Shown here piece after piece: positions 25,452 to 33,624 of a DNA stretch of 64,000 nt. The DNA is from an uncultured Bacteroidota bacterium (lineage in GTDB: Bacteria; Bacteroidota; Bacteroidia; AKYH767-A; 2013-40CM-41-45). The DNA is taken from the NCBI GenBank assembly GCA_937871435.1, contig CALMQM010000122.1, forward strand, positions 1-64,000. Reading direction: 5' to 3'. The notes below the pieces were generated by a model. That model saw only the letters and a program-made list of their open reading frames with translations. It made no database searches and had not been told where the DNA came from. Numbering within the stretch: the stretch's first letter is position 1; each line of letters begins with the position of its first letter. Made by a program: the position numbers and the translations under genes.

Positions 25452-25462
25452 TATTTGTTATC

Positions 25463-26272
25463 ATGTCAACGATGAGCAAGATTCTGCTTTCAGAAATCTG
25501 GATCTACCCTGTCAAATCATTTGGCGGAATTTCTCTGCACCATTCCGAAGTGTTGATTAAAGGACTACGTCATGATCGCAGGTGGATGTTGATTGATTAT
25601 CAGAATAATTTTCTTACTCAACGGGAATTTCCACAGATGGCATTGTTTAAAATGCGGTATGAAGAAAATTCTTTTACTGTCAGCTATAAAGGAGATTTAA
25701 TTACGTTGGATCCCGACGCGCCAACTCTTTCTACCGGTATTCGTGCGAAAATATGGAATGACGAAGTAGAGGTGGCTGAGGTCAGTGAATTTCACAGCCA
25801 ATGGATTTCCGAACGTATGGGAATGCAATGTAAGCTGGTTTCTTTTCCTGAAAAAAATACCCGACCGGTCCGGCCCGGATTCAATGTCAACAAAGAAGAT
25901 GTGAGTCTGGCGGATGGTTTTCCCTACATGATCATTGGCCAGGCTTCACTTGATGAATTGAATTCAAGAATGAGTGCCGGTTTACCAATGAACCGATTTC
26001 GTCCGAATTTTGTTTTTACCGGAACGCCGGCATTTCAGGAGGATTCATGGAAGCACATTCGTATTGGAAATGTCGATTTCGCTGTGATGAAACCTTGCGA
26101 GCGATGTGTACTTACAACAGTTGATCAGATTACAGGGGAGAAAGGAAAGGAACCATTGGCTACGCTGTCCACATTCCGCAACTTCGATCACAAAGTGTTA
26201 TTCGGGCAAAACATGGTAGCATTGAATGAAGGAACGATAGAGCTTAACGCCGAAATCACTTTGATAAAATAG
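25463..26272 (+). CDS. MOSC domain protein (YcbX-like)
   Basis: 269 residues. An N-terminal MOSC_N beta-barrel (LSEIWIYPVKSFGGISL, GLRHDRRWMLID) and a C-terminal MOSC domain with the conserved Cys in FAVMKPCERCVLTTVDQ. MOSC proteins bind sulfur or molybdenum-cofactor groups. YcbX and mARC relatives reduce N-hydroxylated compounds using Moco. No ferredoxin domain is attached here. Starts 11 bases after the ABC gene, so co-transcription is likely. Converges with the GT2 gene at a 4-base gap. Confidence 0.88.
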   Translation: MSTMSKILLSEIWIYPVKSFGGISLHHSEVLIKGLRHDRRWMLIDYQNNFLTQREFPQMALFKMRYEENSFTVSYKGDLITLDPDAPTLSTGIRAKIWNDEVEVAEVSEFHSQWISERMGMQCKLVSFPEKNTRPVRPGFNVNKEDVSLADGFPYMIIGQASLDELNSRMSAGLPMNRFRPNFVFTGTPAFQEDSWKHIRIGNVDFAVMKPCERCVLTTVDQITGEKGKEPLATLSTFRNFDHKVLFGQNMVALNEGTIELNAEITLIK

Positions 26273-26276
26273 TTTA

Positions 26277-27005
26277 CTAGCTGAAAATATTGTATTTCAA
26301 AATACAATAGATTGCTCTGAAGCCGTCTTTCCAGCCGATTTTTTTTCCTTCCAGATAAGTACGACCGTAATACGAAATCCCCACTTCATAAATTCTGATA
26401 CCTTTCACACGTGAAATTTTCGCGGTCACTTCAGGTTCAAAACCAAAACGATTTTCTTTCAATTTGATATTCTTGATAATTTCCGAGCGAAACATTTTGT
26501 AACACGTTTCCATGTCGGTCAGGTTGAGGTTGGTAAAAGCATTTGAAACAGCAGTAAGAAATTTATTTCCGAGTGAATGCCAGAAGAAAAGGATCCGGTG
26601 TGGATTTCCTCCCATGAATCGAGAACCATATACAACATCCGCGTTTCCGTCTAAAATAGGTTTGAGAAGGTAATTGTATTCAGTTGGATCGTATTCCAGA
26701 TCGGCGTCCTGAATGATGAGTACTTCACCGGTTGCCAACTCAATTCCTTTGTGAATGGCGGCTCCTTTTCCTTTGTTTACTTCCTGATTATACAACCGGA
26801 TATTTTCTTGACCGTGCTTTGTGATGAAAGTTTCAATGGCGCCTTTCGTGTCATCCGTGGAGCAATCGTTGACAATCACAATTTCCTTTTTCAATCCGTT
26901 CAGCAAAGAAACAGAGCAAACCTTTTCAAGAATGAGATGAATTGTTTTCGCTTCATTGTAAGCAGGGATGATAATAGAAAGTGTCTGTATTGTGGATGAT
27001 GTCAT
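26277..27005 (-). CDS. Glycosyltransferase family 2, polyprenyl-phosphate sugar synthase-like
   Basis: 242 residues. A GT-A fold with LSIIIPAYNEAKTIHLIL, VNDCSTDDT, NKGKGAAIHKGIELATGE, the DxD-type IQDADLEYDP and METCYKMFRSEI. It resembles dolichyl-phosphate mannose/glucose synthases, which load a sugar onto a lipid phosphate for use by GT-C enzymes. No transmembrane tail. Last of three minus-strand genes (28922, 27023, 26277) with gaps of 9 and 17 bases, so an operon. Confidence 0.9.
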   Translation of the reverse strand: MTSSTIQTLSIIIPAYNEAKTIHLILEKVCSVSLLNGLKKEIVIVNDCSTDDTKGAIETFITKHGQENIRLYNQEVNKGKGAAIHKGIELATGEVLIIQDADLEYDPTEYNYLLKPILDGNADVVYGSRFMGGNPHRILFFWHSLGNKFLTAVSNAFTNLNLTDMETCYKMFRSEIIKNIKLKENRFGFEPEVTAKISRVKGIRIYEVGISYYGRTYLEGKKIGWKDGFRAIYCILKYNIFS

Positions 27006-27022
27006 AGCGTCGGTAATATAAA

Positions 27023-28912
27023 TTATTTTGGATCGAAAACTTCAATTCTGAAATCATCGATATATACCGGAGCTTCCGTGCCACGGTACCAGATATAAAA
27101 CTCAAAGAAATCTCTGTCGTTGTAAGGGAATGGTGTCATGTATTCAGCAGTTATTTTATTCCATTGTCCGTTTACATGAGGATATTTTTCAAAATCAAAA
27201 CCTTTATACTTGAGATTGTATTTTTTATGCGGCATGGTGATGATGAGAGAGGCCGGATCTTTTTGTATATCACCTGCTGAATAAAAATAAAGGGAAACAC
27301 GTAACCAGACATGGTCTTTATTTTCCTTGACAAGTTTAAAATAGGGAATTTTGTATTTGGGAGAAAATCGATGTGCTGAATCCACCCTGAACGAACGTAT
27401 CCCGCTATGATGAAATGTTGTGTCAAGTTTATTTTCTACCAAACCGGACATATTTGGTTGGTCGAAATTGAAATATGTCCATTGATAGTGTGTATAGTCT
27501 GAATCGTTGGTGAATCTTTCTGTAGCTTCAATCGACCTTTGTATCTCCATCAGTTTTCTGTCTTCATCGCTCACTTTGGTTTTGAGAAATACTTTTTTGT
27601 AATAAGCGTAAGTCATTCTGTCATCCGGAATCAGCCAGTTCAGAAATTGCCAGGTCTGGAATAAATTGAGAAAAACAAAAAAACAAATACTGATTAAAGT
27701 GACTCCTTTCAGAAAAAATTTTCTGGTACTTATATCCTGCAAAATAAATCCAAGCGGCAAAGCCATTACTGCATAGGATTCCGAGAAATACCGCATTCCG
27801 AAACTTCCACCGTTCCACCAGGCTGCCCAACTGGCGAGCAAATAAAAATTAACAGCGGCATACATTACAACAGCCGGCTGAATTTCTTTGTTGTATTTGC
27901 GCAATCTGAACAATCCAATGATTGTGAAAATCAGTACCGGAGTGTACACCAATAAACTCTTTTTGAAACTAAAAAGTACGTTCAGGATGTGTGGTTTTGT
28001 AAAATCAAATCCTTCTGTTCTTTGATAGCTGAAAAAAAGCGGACTACCTGTAACTTTATACCAATAATAAAATTGCGGAATGAATACTAGTATTCCACAA
28101 AGGATCAGCAACCATACATGTGATCTGTATTTTTTGATGAGTTGAATTTTCGCATTGAGTGATTGTTTATCGTACACATTCCATAATAGTGGAATGAGAA
28201 GACATACAATTTCACTTGGTCTTGACAAAATCATCCATCCCATGACCAATCCACCGGCAATAAGGTAGCGCTTTTTAGGACCATCATGCCATTTGTACAC
28301 GCAATACAATAAAACGCTGTATGCGCTGAAAAGCATTGCATGTGGTTGGAGATAATTGTTGATTGCTTCACTATAATAATTTGTTCCAAATGCGGTAATC
28401 AACAGAGCAGCAGCGGCAATCGTGTCTGGCATGTACCGGAGCAGAACTTTTCTGAGAAAAAACCAGCCAAGCAAGATGTAAATAAATACTCCGCGTCCAA
28501 TCCAAAATTGATATGGAAAAGAAAAACCATCTTTCGGAAAATTCATTTTCTCTGCTTGCATGTTCGCGATGAAAAAGAACGGAGCATATGCGTAAGCGAA
28601 GCCGCAGGTATAATTCAGTACTTTGTTTCCATTCTCCAGATCAAACGCCTGATAAAATGTGGGAGAAGGTTTGTATTTACTGAAAATGGAATCTGTAGTG
28701 GCTCTGTTTTTCATTCCCGGATCCTGATAAATAAAGGTCATCGGGAGATAGAGATAATATGAGGTCACATCGAAAGTCAATTCTTCCTTATAGTAACTGT
28801 GTTGCAAACGAGGAAGACTGAGATGTCCGTATACAATTCCGGCGATTACGATCAGTACCGCAACAAAGGAACGCCAGGAAAATTTGGAGGAAGCAGCAGA
28901 CAGATCGTTCAT
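27023..28912 (-). CDS. GT-C-like membrane glycosyltransferase with C-terminal beta-sandwich
   Basis: 629 residues. About 10-11 transmembrane segments fill residues ~15-440. An acidic luminal-type motif TFDVTSYYLYLP lies in the first loop, where GT-C enzymes keep a catalytic Asp. Residues ~470-629 form a soluble, beta-rich domain (FHHSGIRSFRVDS, YIDDFRIEVFDPK) like carbohydrate-binding jelly rolls. Clearly paralogous to the gene at 31678 (shared SYY-YLP, FFYLRK/FFLRKVLL, LLVYTP/LLYTP). It probably transfers sugars from polyprenyl phosphate on the periplasmic side; acceptor unknown. Operon with two GT2 genes. Confidence 0.75.
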   Translation of the reverse strand: MNDLSAASSKFSWRSFVAVLIVIAGIVYGHLSLPRLQHSYYKEELTFDVTSYYLYLPMTFIYQDPGMKNRATTDSIFSKYKPSPTFYQAFDLENGNKVLNYTCGFAYAYAPFFFIANMQAEKMNFPKDGFSFPYQFWIGRGVFIYILLGWFFLRKVLLRYMPDTIAAAALLITAFGTNYYSEAINNYLQPHAMLFSAYSVLLYCVYKWHDGPKKRYLIAGGLVMGWMILSRPSEIVCLLIPLLWNVYDKQSLNAKIQLIKKYRSHVWLLILCGILVFIPQFYYWYKVTGSPLFFSYQRTEGFDFTKPHILNVLFSFKKSLLVYTPVLIFTIIGLFRLRKYNKEIQPAVVMYAAVNFYLLASWAAWWNGGSFGMRYFSESYAVMALPLGFILQDISTRKFFLKGVTLISICFFVFLNLFQTWQFLNWLIPDDRMTYAYYKKVFLKTKVSDEDRKLMEIQRSIEATERFTNDSDYTHYQWTYFNFDQPNMSGLVENKLDTTFHHSGIRSFRVDSAHRFSPKYKIPYFKLVKENKDHVWLRVSLYFYSAGDIQKDPASLIITMPHKKYNLKYKGFDFEKYPHVNGQWNKITAEYMTPFPYNDRDFFEFYIWYRGTEAPVYIDDFRIEVFDPK

Positions 28913-28921
28913 CAGGAAAAA

Positions 28922-29872
28922 TTATTGTGAGGATTTCTGATCCGGATCAGGAAGGTTTGTATCTCTTAAAATGTAAAGCGGACGATTTCTGATATTGGAA
29001 CTCATCCGGCTGATGTATTCTCCGATGATTCCGATGCTGATCAGTTGAACACCACCGAGGAATAAAATCGCAAGCATCAGAGAAGCCCATCCGGGAACAT
29101 AATTTTTGGTGATTAGTCGTTCATATAAAGCGTACAGAATAAAAAAGAACGCGATGCCTGAAACAGCAAAACCTGTGAGTGTTGCAAATTTTAAAGGAAG
29201 GTTGGAAAACGATGTGATGCCATCGAGTGCGAAGCGCATCATTTTTTTATACGTATACCCTGATTCCCCGGCATGACGTGTATCCCTGTCGTATTCGATG
29301 TAAGTCTGACGGAACCCAACCCAGGAAATCTGCCCGCGAAGAAATTTTTGTTGCTCCGGCATTTTTCTCAGCACTTCTATCACTTTTGCGTCAATGATGC
29401 GGAAGTCGCCTGTGTCAACCGGGATGGGAATTGAAGTGATTCGTTTTAATGTTCGATAAAAGATTTTTGCAGTAAATTTTTTCAAAAAATTTTCTCCCTC
29501 TCTTGATCTGCGTTTTGCGTAGACAACTTCGTAACCAGCTTTCCATTTTGCATACAATTCAGGAATAAGTTCTGGTGGATCCTGCAAATCAGCATCAATA
29601 ATTACCGCTGCTTTACCACGGCAATAATCCAGTCCGGCAGCAACAGCAATCTGATGTCCGAAATTCCTTGAGAAATCTATGAAGCGAACTTCCGTATGGA
29701 TCTCAGATAGTTTCTTAATGAGATCAATAGAGTTGTCATGACTACCATCGTTGATAAAAATGAATTCCGCATCCACATTCATCCCGGAAATCACTTTACT
29801 CAGTCGATCATACAAGATCTGTATGTTTCCGGATTCGTTGTAAATAGGAAGGATAATGGAAAGGTCTTTCAT
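28922..29872 (-). CDS. Glycosyltransferase family 2 with two C-terminal membrane helices (GtrB/ArnC-like)
   Basis: 316 residues. GT-A domain ~1-225 with LSIILPIYNESGNIQIL, FINDGSHDNS, RNFGHQIAVAAGLDY, IIDADLQDPPE and TGDFRIIDAK. Two transmembrane helices at ~232-255 and ~267-290 follow, as in GtrB and ArnC, which make undecaprenyl-phosphate-linked glucose or aminoarabinose. It would provide the lipid donor for the adjacent GT-C protein. First gene of the three-gene operon. Confidence 0.92.
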   Translation of the reverse strand: MKDLSIILPIYNESGNIQILYDRLSKVISGMNVDAEFIFINDGSHDNSIDLIKKLSEIHTEVRFIDFSRNFGHQIAVAAGLDYCRGKAAVIIDADLQDPPELIPELYAKWKAGYEVVYAKRRSREGENFLKKFTAKIFYRTLKRITSIPIPVDTGDFRIIDAKVIEVLRKMPEQQKFLRGQISWVGFRQTYIEYDRDTRHAGESGYTYKKMMRFALDGITSFSNLPLKFATLTGFAVSGIAFFFILYALYERLITKNYVPGWASLMLAILFLGGVQLISIGIIGEYISRMSSNIRNRPLYILRDTNLPDPDQKSSQ

Positions 29873-30016
29873 GACTTAAATGAAACGTGAAAATAGAAAA
29901 AATCCTTGGGATGAAAGGCGAAACCACCTTTAAAAAAGGCTGAATTAGTGCAAAATAAGAGTACAGTTAAATACCGGATTCGACAGGTTCAAACTTTCTG
30001 GTAGAATCAACGTGAA

Positions 30017-30682
30017 TTAGTTGGTGATTTGCATTTCAGGAATATCGCCTTCAATAATTAATTTCCCAGCAGTAGCCTTCCTGATTTCATCCACTGAAAC
30101 ACCCGGAGCTCTCTCTAAAAGTCTGAAACCGCCTTCAGGCAGTACATCGAGAACCGCCAATTCCGTTACGATTTTTTTTACACAACGAATTCCGGTAAGT
30201 GGTAAAGTACATTCGGGAAGAAGTTTCGATTCGCCTGCTTTATTTACATGTTGCATAGCAACAATGATATTTTTTGCAGAAGCAACAAGATCCATTGCGC
30301 CACCCATACCTTTCACCATCTTTCCGGGTATTTTCCAATTGGCGATATCACCATTTTCACTCACTTCCATTGCACCAAGAATGGTAAGATCCACCTTTCC
30401 TGCTCTGATCATTCCGAAGCTCATTGCAGAATCGAAAAATGCAGATCCCGGAACAGTCGTTATTGTTTGCTTCCCTGCATTGATCAGGTCCGGGTCTTCT
30501 TCTCCTTCGAAAGGGAAAGGGCCCATTCCAAGCAAACCATTTTCTGATTGCAATACCACATTCACTCCTTCAGGTAAGAAATTCGCTACCAAAGTGGGGA
30601 TTCCAATCCCAAGATTGACATAAGATCCATCTTTTACTTCTTTAGCTATCCTTTTTGCTATTCCATTTTTATCGAGAGGCAT
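30017..30682 (-). CDS. scoB: 3-oxoacid CoA-transferase subunit B
   Basis: Beta subunit of succinyl-CoA:3-ketoacid (or acetate:acetoacetyl) CoA transferase, used in ketone-body or acetoacetate metabolism. 221 residues. The catalytic Glu is in LQSENGLLGMGP; other motifs are GIPTLVANFLPEG and GGAMDLVASAK. The alpha subunit gene lies 5.4 kb away (36128) on the same strand instead of adjacent. Start at MPLDKNGIAKRIAKEVKDG. Confidence 0.95.
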   Translation of the reverse strand: MPLDKNGIAKRIAKEVKDGSYVNLGIGIPTLVANFLPEGVNVVLQSENGLLGMGPFPFEGEEDPDLINAGKQTITTVPGSAFFDSAMSFGMIRAGKVDLTILGAMEVSENGDIANWKIPGKMVKGMGGAMDLVASAKNIIVAMQHVNKAGESKLLPECTLPLTGIRCVKKIVTELAVLDVLPEGGFRLLERAPGVSVDEIRKATAGKLIIEGDIPEMQITN

Positions 30683-30822
30683 GGCGTTTTAGTTTTCTGG
30701 AAACTTCAAAATTAAAACTCTTAGCGGTACCTGATCACGAATCAGCAAAATATTCCTCAGGCGGGATCCAGAAATAGGTTTTTATCCGGCACCTTAATAT
30801 CTTTAGCACAGATTTACTTTCT

Positions 30823-31536
30823 ATGAAACTGAGTATCATAGTCCCGCTTTACAACGAGCAAGACCTTATCTTACAGGTCTTGAACGAATTATTGAAAGTG
30901 AACTACCCTGCCTTTTTATCGGATTACGAAATTATAGTAGTGGATGATTGTTCCAGAGACGAGAGTTATAACAGAGTCATGGAATTCACAAAATCTCAGC
31001 CTAAAGTTCATTTGCATAAACACCAGATCAATCAGGGAAAAGGTGCTGCAGTAAGGACCGGAGTTGCCAATGCTTCGGGAGATGTCATATTGATTCAGGA
31101 TGCAGACCTGGAACTCACACCACGGGACATTCCGGATATGTTAGAAGCAAAAAACGAATTGAATGTTCCTTTCATAAACGGGTCAAGGTATTTACCCGGT
31201 GTGAGAAGAACACAAGCTTCGTACAAGCGTTATTTTTTCAATAAACTCTTTACAAATATCGCTTCTGTTCTTATTGATGTCCATTTGACAGATGTCGCGT
31301 GTGGATACAAACTTTTGGATAAATCACTTTTTGACAGATTGAATCTTCGGGAAAATCGCTTTGGCTTTGAAGCAGAATTAATATTAAAATGCGCGCGATT
31401 CCAGAAAAACTGGATTGCAGAAGTTCCTGTACATTATTATCCGAGAAATAAAGGAGAAGGAAAGAAATTGAGAAATATGGATGGTATCCGGATATTTAAA
31501 ACTATTTTGAAATACGGACTTTTAAAAATGAAATAA
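30823..31536 (+). CDS. Glycosyltransferase family 2, dolichyl-phosphate glucosyltransferase-like
   Basis: 237 residues. KLSIIVPLYNEQDLILQVL, VDDCSRDES, NQGKGAAVRTGVANASGD and IQDADLELTP form a GT-A core. VACGYKLLDKSLFDRLNLRE follows. Related to the GT2 at 26277 but on the opposite strand and clearly diverged. Cytoplasmic or membrane-associated; probably makes a polyprenyl-phosphate sugar. The leader has TATCTTTA, close to the -7 box, 18 bases before the ATG. Confidence 0.9.
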   Translation: MKLSIIVPLYNEQDLILQVLNELLKVNYPAFLSDYEIIVVDDCSRDESYNRVMEFTKSQPKVHLHKHQINQGKGAAVRTGVANASGDVILIQDADLELTPRDIPDMLEAKNELNVPFINGSRYLPGVRRTQASYKRYFFNKLFTNIASVLIDVHLTDVACGYKLLDKSLFDRLNLRENRFGFEAELILKCARFQKNWIAEVPVHYYPRNKGEGKKLRNMDGIRIFKTILKYGLLKMK

Positions 31537-31677
31537 AGAAATTTTAATTTCCTCCGTGAGGCTGTATAAATTAATGATGCGCAATGATTCCATTAAATCT
31601 GACCGGAAATTTTAAATTAAATTTATTTTGTGAACATTCATGTTGATTGGTATTTATTCAAATCAATCAAGAATAAT

Positions 31678-33516
31678 TTATTTTTCATCCTCAACTTTTA
31701 CTTGTTTTATCTCGATTAAAATATTATCGACATAAAGAGTTTTCCCTCCTTTGTTCCAAATGTAAACTCTTGCTGATTCATTGTCGGGACGATACATGTA
31801 TCGTAAGCGTGTACTTATTTTTTTCCATTCCTTCACCGGCAGAGTATTTTGAGTCAAAATATCTACGGCAAAATATTGAGTAGAACCCGTATCATTGGCA
31901 GTAGAAAAAGTCGCATACAGTTCTTCGGAATTAATTTTTTCGAGACAATAAATATCTGCAGTAACAAAAATACTATCCGCCCACTTTGAGTTGAGATCAC
32001 GTGTGGTAAATTCTGTTGGATATGAATAAGGTATCAAATTGTTTAACTCCATGGAATAATTTCCATCTTTCTTCATCTTATCGGTAACGCCTTCAATTCC
32101 TGAATGGTGGAGTTCAAAATCTTCGAAATAAAAATATACTCTGTCCGGTTGTGTTGGCGGAAGATTATAAGGTAGCCCGGCACGCGCACGATCATAGTCA
32201 GGTTGTTGAATATTTGCCCACCACTTACCCTGACTTTCTGTTGCAAAGAATCCAATCCAGTAATTCCTTTTGTTCATTCCATCATAAGAAATCAATCCGT
32301 TTTTGTATTGCCAGTGCTGGAACAGATTGAAGCTGATCAGACACACAATCACAGGAATGAAAATCCATTTCAATACTCTTCTTTGTCCAATCCACTCCAG
32401 ACTTACAGCAAAAGGTAGAGCGAGCATTCCGTACAAATCAACCATTGGTCTTTGACCGAAAGATCCACCATACCACCAGGCCCACCAACTGAAGAAAACA
32501 TAAATGCATATGCAAAGTGTAATGAGAATCCCGGTATTGAACACTCTGATCACGGGTTTCATCAGTAATAAACCTAATATTGACAAACTCATAATCGGCG
32601 TGTACAGCAACCAGCCTTTTTTATAGCTGAATAATCCATCCAGTATATGGGGATCATTAAAAAAGAATCTTTCGGAAGTGTAGGAATAGTAAAACCAATG
32701 ACCTGTTGCAATGTGCCAATAAATCATTTGAGGAATAATGCAGGCGACAATACAAATTAGCAAGAGTACAATGAGAAATTTTTGTTGCCAGAAAAAAATG
32801 ATTTTTTCCTTCAGTGTTTTGAAAGAAAATACATTATAAAAAATAAATGGCAAACTCATCAGGAGCATGGTTGGACGGATCAACGTACTCAAACCAATTA
32901 ATAAACCAACAAGTAGTGTTTTTTTCCATGTGGGATTTTCATGCCATTTGACAGAATAATACAGGAACACTGTGATAATTGAAAATAAATAGGCATGCGA
33001 CATAGCAGATTCTCGTGTCGTGTACCACACCAGATTCGTTCCAAAATACACACATAACAATGTCAATGCAGTAATTCCGTCACTGAAATAGAGCAACAAT
33101 AATTTTCGCAGATAAAACAATCCAATCAGGAAGTAGAAAAAGCAACTGATGACCAGAACTGTTTGATATGGACGCGAAAATCCATCCGGTGCATAATGAG
33201 ACATGTGTGCATAGCCATGTGCAATCCAGAAGAAAGGCATGTACAATATGCTTAGTCCCATTGTTGTCTTCAATACGTACTTCCCATCCGGAGTAGTTTC
33301 AGGCCAGTATTTAGTACGAAATGCTTCTCTGTCCTGATTGATGAATGATAAAGTCGCATCATGATAAATGAAGAACGCCGGAAGATATCCGTAGTAGGAA
33401 ACCACATCGCTTTCGATTTGATCTCTTCTGTTTTCTGAATTAATAAAAAAGCAGGAAAGCAGAAACACAAAAATGGCCAGAATGGAAATTTTACTTTTCA
33501 TCGAAAATAGAGGCAT
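31678..33516 (-). CDS. GT-C-like membrane protein with C-terminal beta-sandwich (paralogue)
   Basis: 612 residues; same plan as the gene at 27023. Residues ~8-430 carry about 10-11 membrane segments. The first loop has ESDVVSYYGYLPAFFIYHD; PDGFSRPYQ and GLFSYKKGWLLYTP match the paralogue's DGFSFPYQ and LFSFKKSLLVYTP. The C-terminal soluble part (~465-612) is beta-rich (HHSGIEGVTDKMKKDGNYSM, LYVDNILIEIKQ). Predicted periplasmic-side glycosyltransferase. No visible substrate clue. Confidence 0.75.
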   Translation of the reverse strand: MPLFSMKSKISILAIFVFLLSCFFINSENRRDQIESDVVSYYGYLPAFFIYHDATLSFINQDREAFRTKYWPETTPDGKYVLKTTMGLSILYMPFFWIAHGYAHMSHYAPDGFSRPYQTVLVISCFFYFLIGLFYLRKLLLLYFSDGITALTLLCVYFGTNLVWYTTRESAMSHAYLFSIITVFLYYSVKWHENPTWKKTLLVGLLIGLSTLIRPTMLLMSLPFIFYNVFSFKTLKEKIIFFWQQKFLIVLLLICIVACIIPQMIYWHIATGHWFYYSYTSERFFFNDPHILDGLFSYKKGWLLYTPIMSLSILGLLLMKPVIRVFNTGILITLCICIYVFFSWWAWWYGGSFGQRPMVDLYGMLALPFAVSLEWIGQRRVLKWIFIPVIVCLISFNLFQHWQYKNGLISYDGMNKRNYWIGFFATESQGKWWANIQQPDYDRARAGLPYNLPPTQPDRVYFYFEDFELHHSGIEGVTDKMKKDGNYSMELNNLIPYSYPTEFTTRDLNSKWADSIFVTADIYCLEKINSEELYATFSTANDTGSTQYFAVDILTQNTLPVKEWKKISTRLRYMYRPDNESARVYIWNKGGKTLYVDNILIEIKQVKVEDEK

Positions 33517-33624
33517 TATACGTTTAGCCCGGGATGTGTATTTGTGTTTCTTTTGACGACTGCCAAATATAGATAAAATTCAAGAAGAAGAGGTGTACCT
33601 TAGGAGTCTGTGCTACCCTTAAAA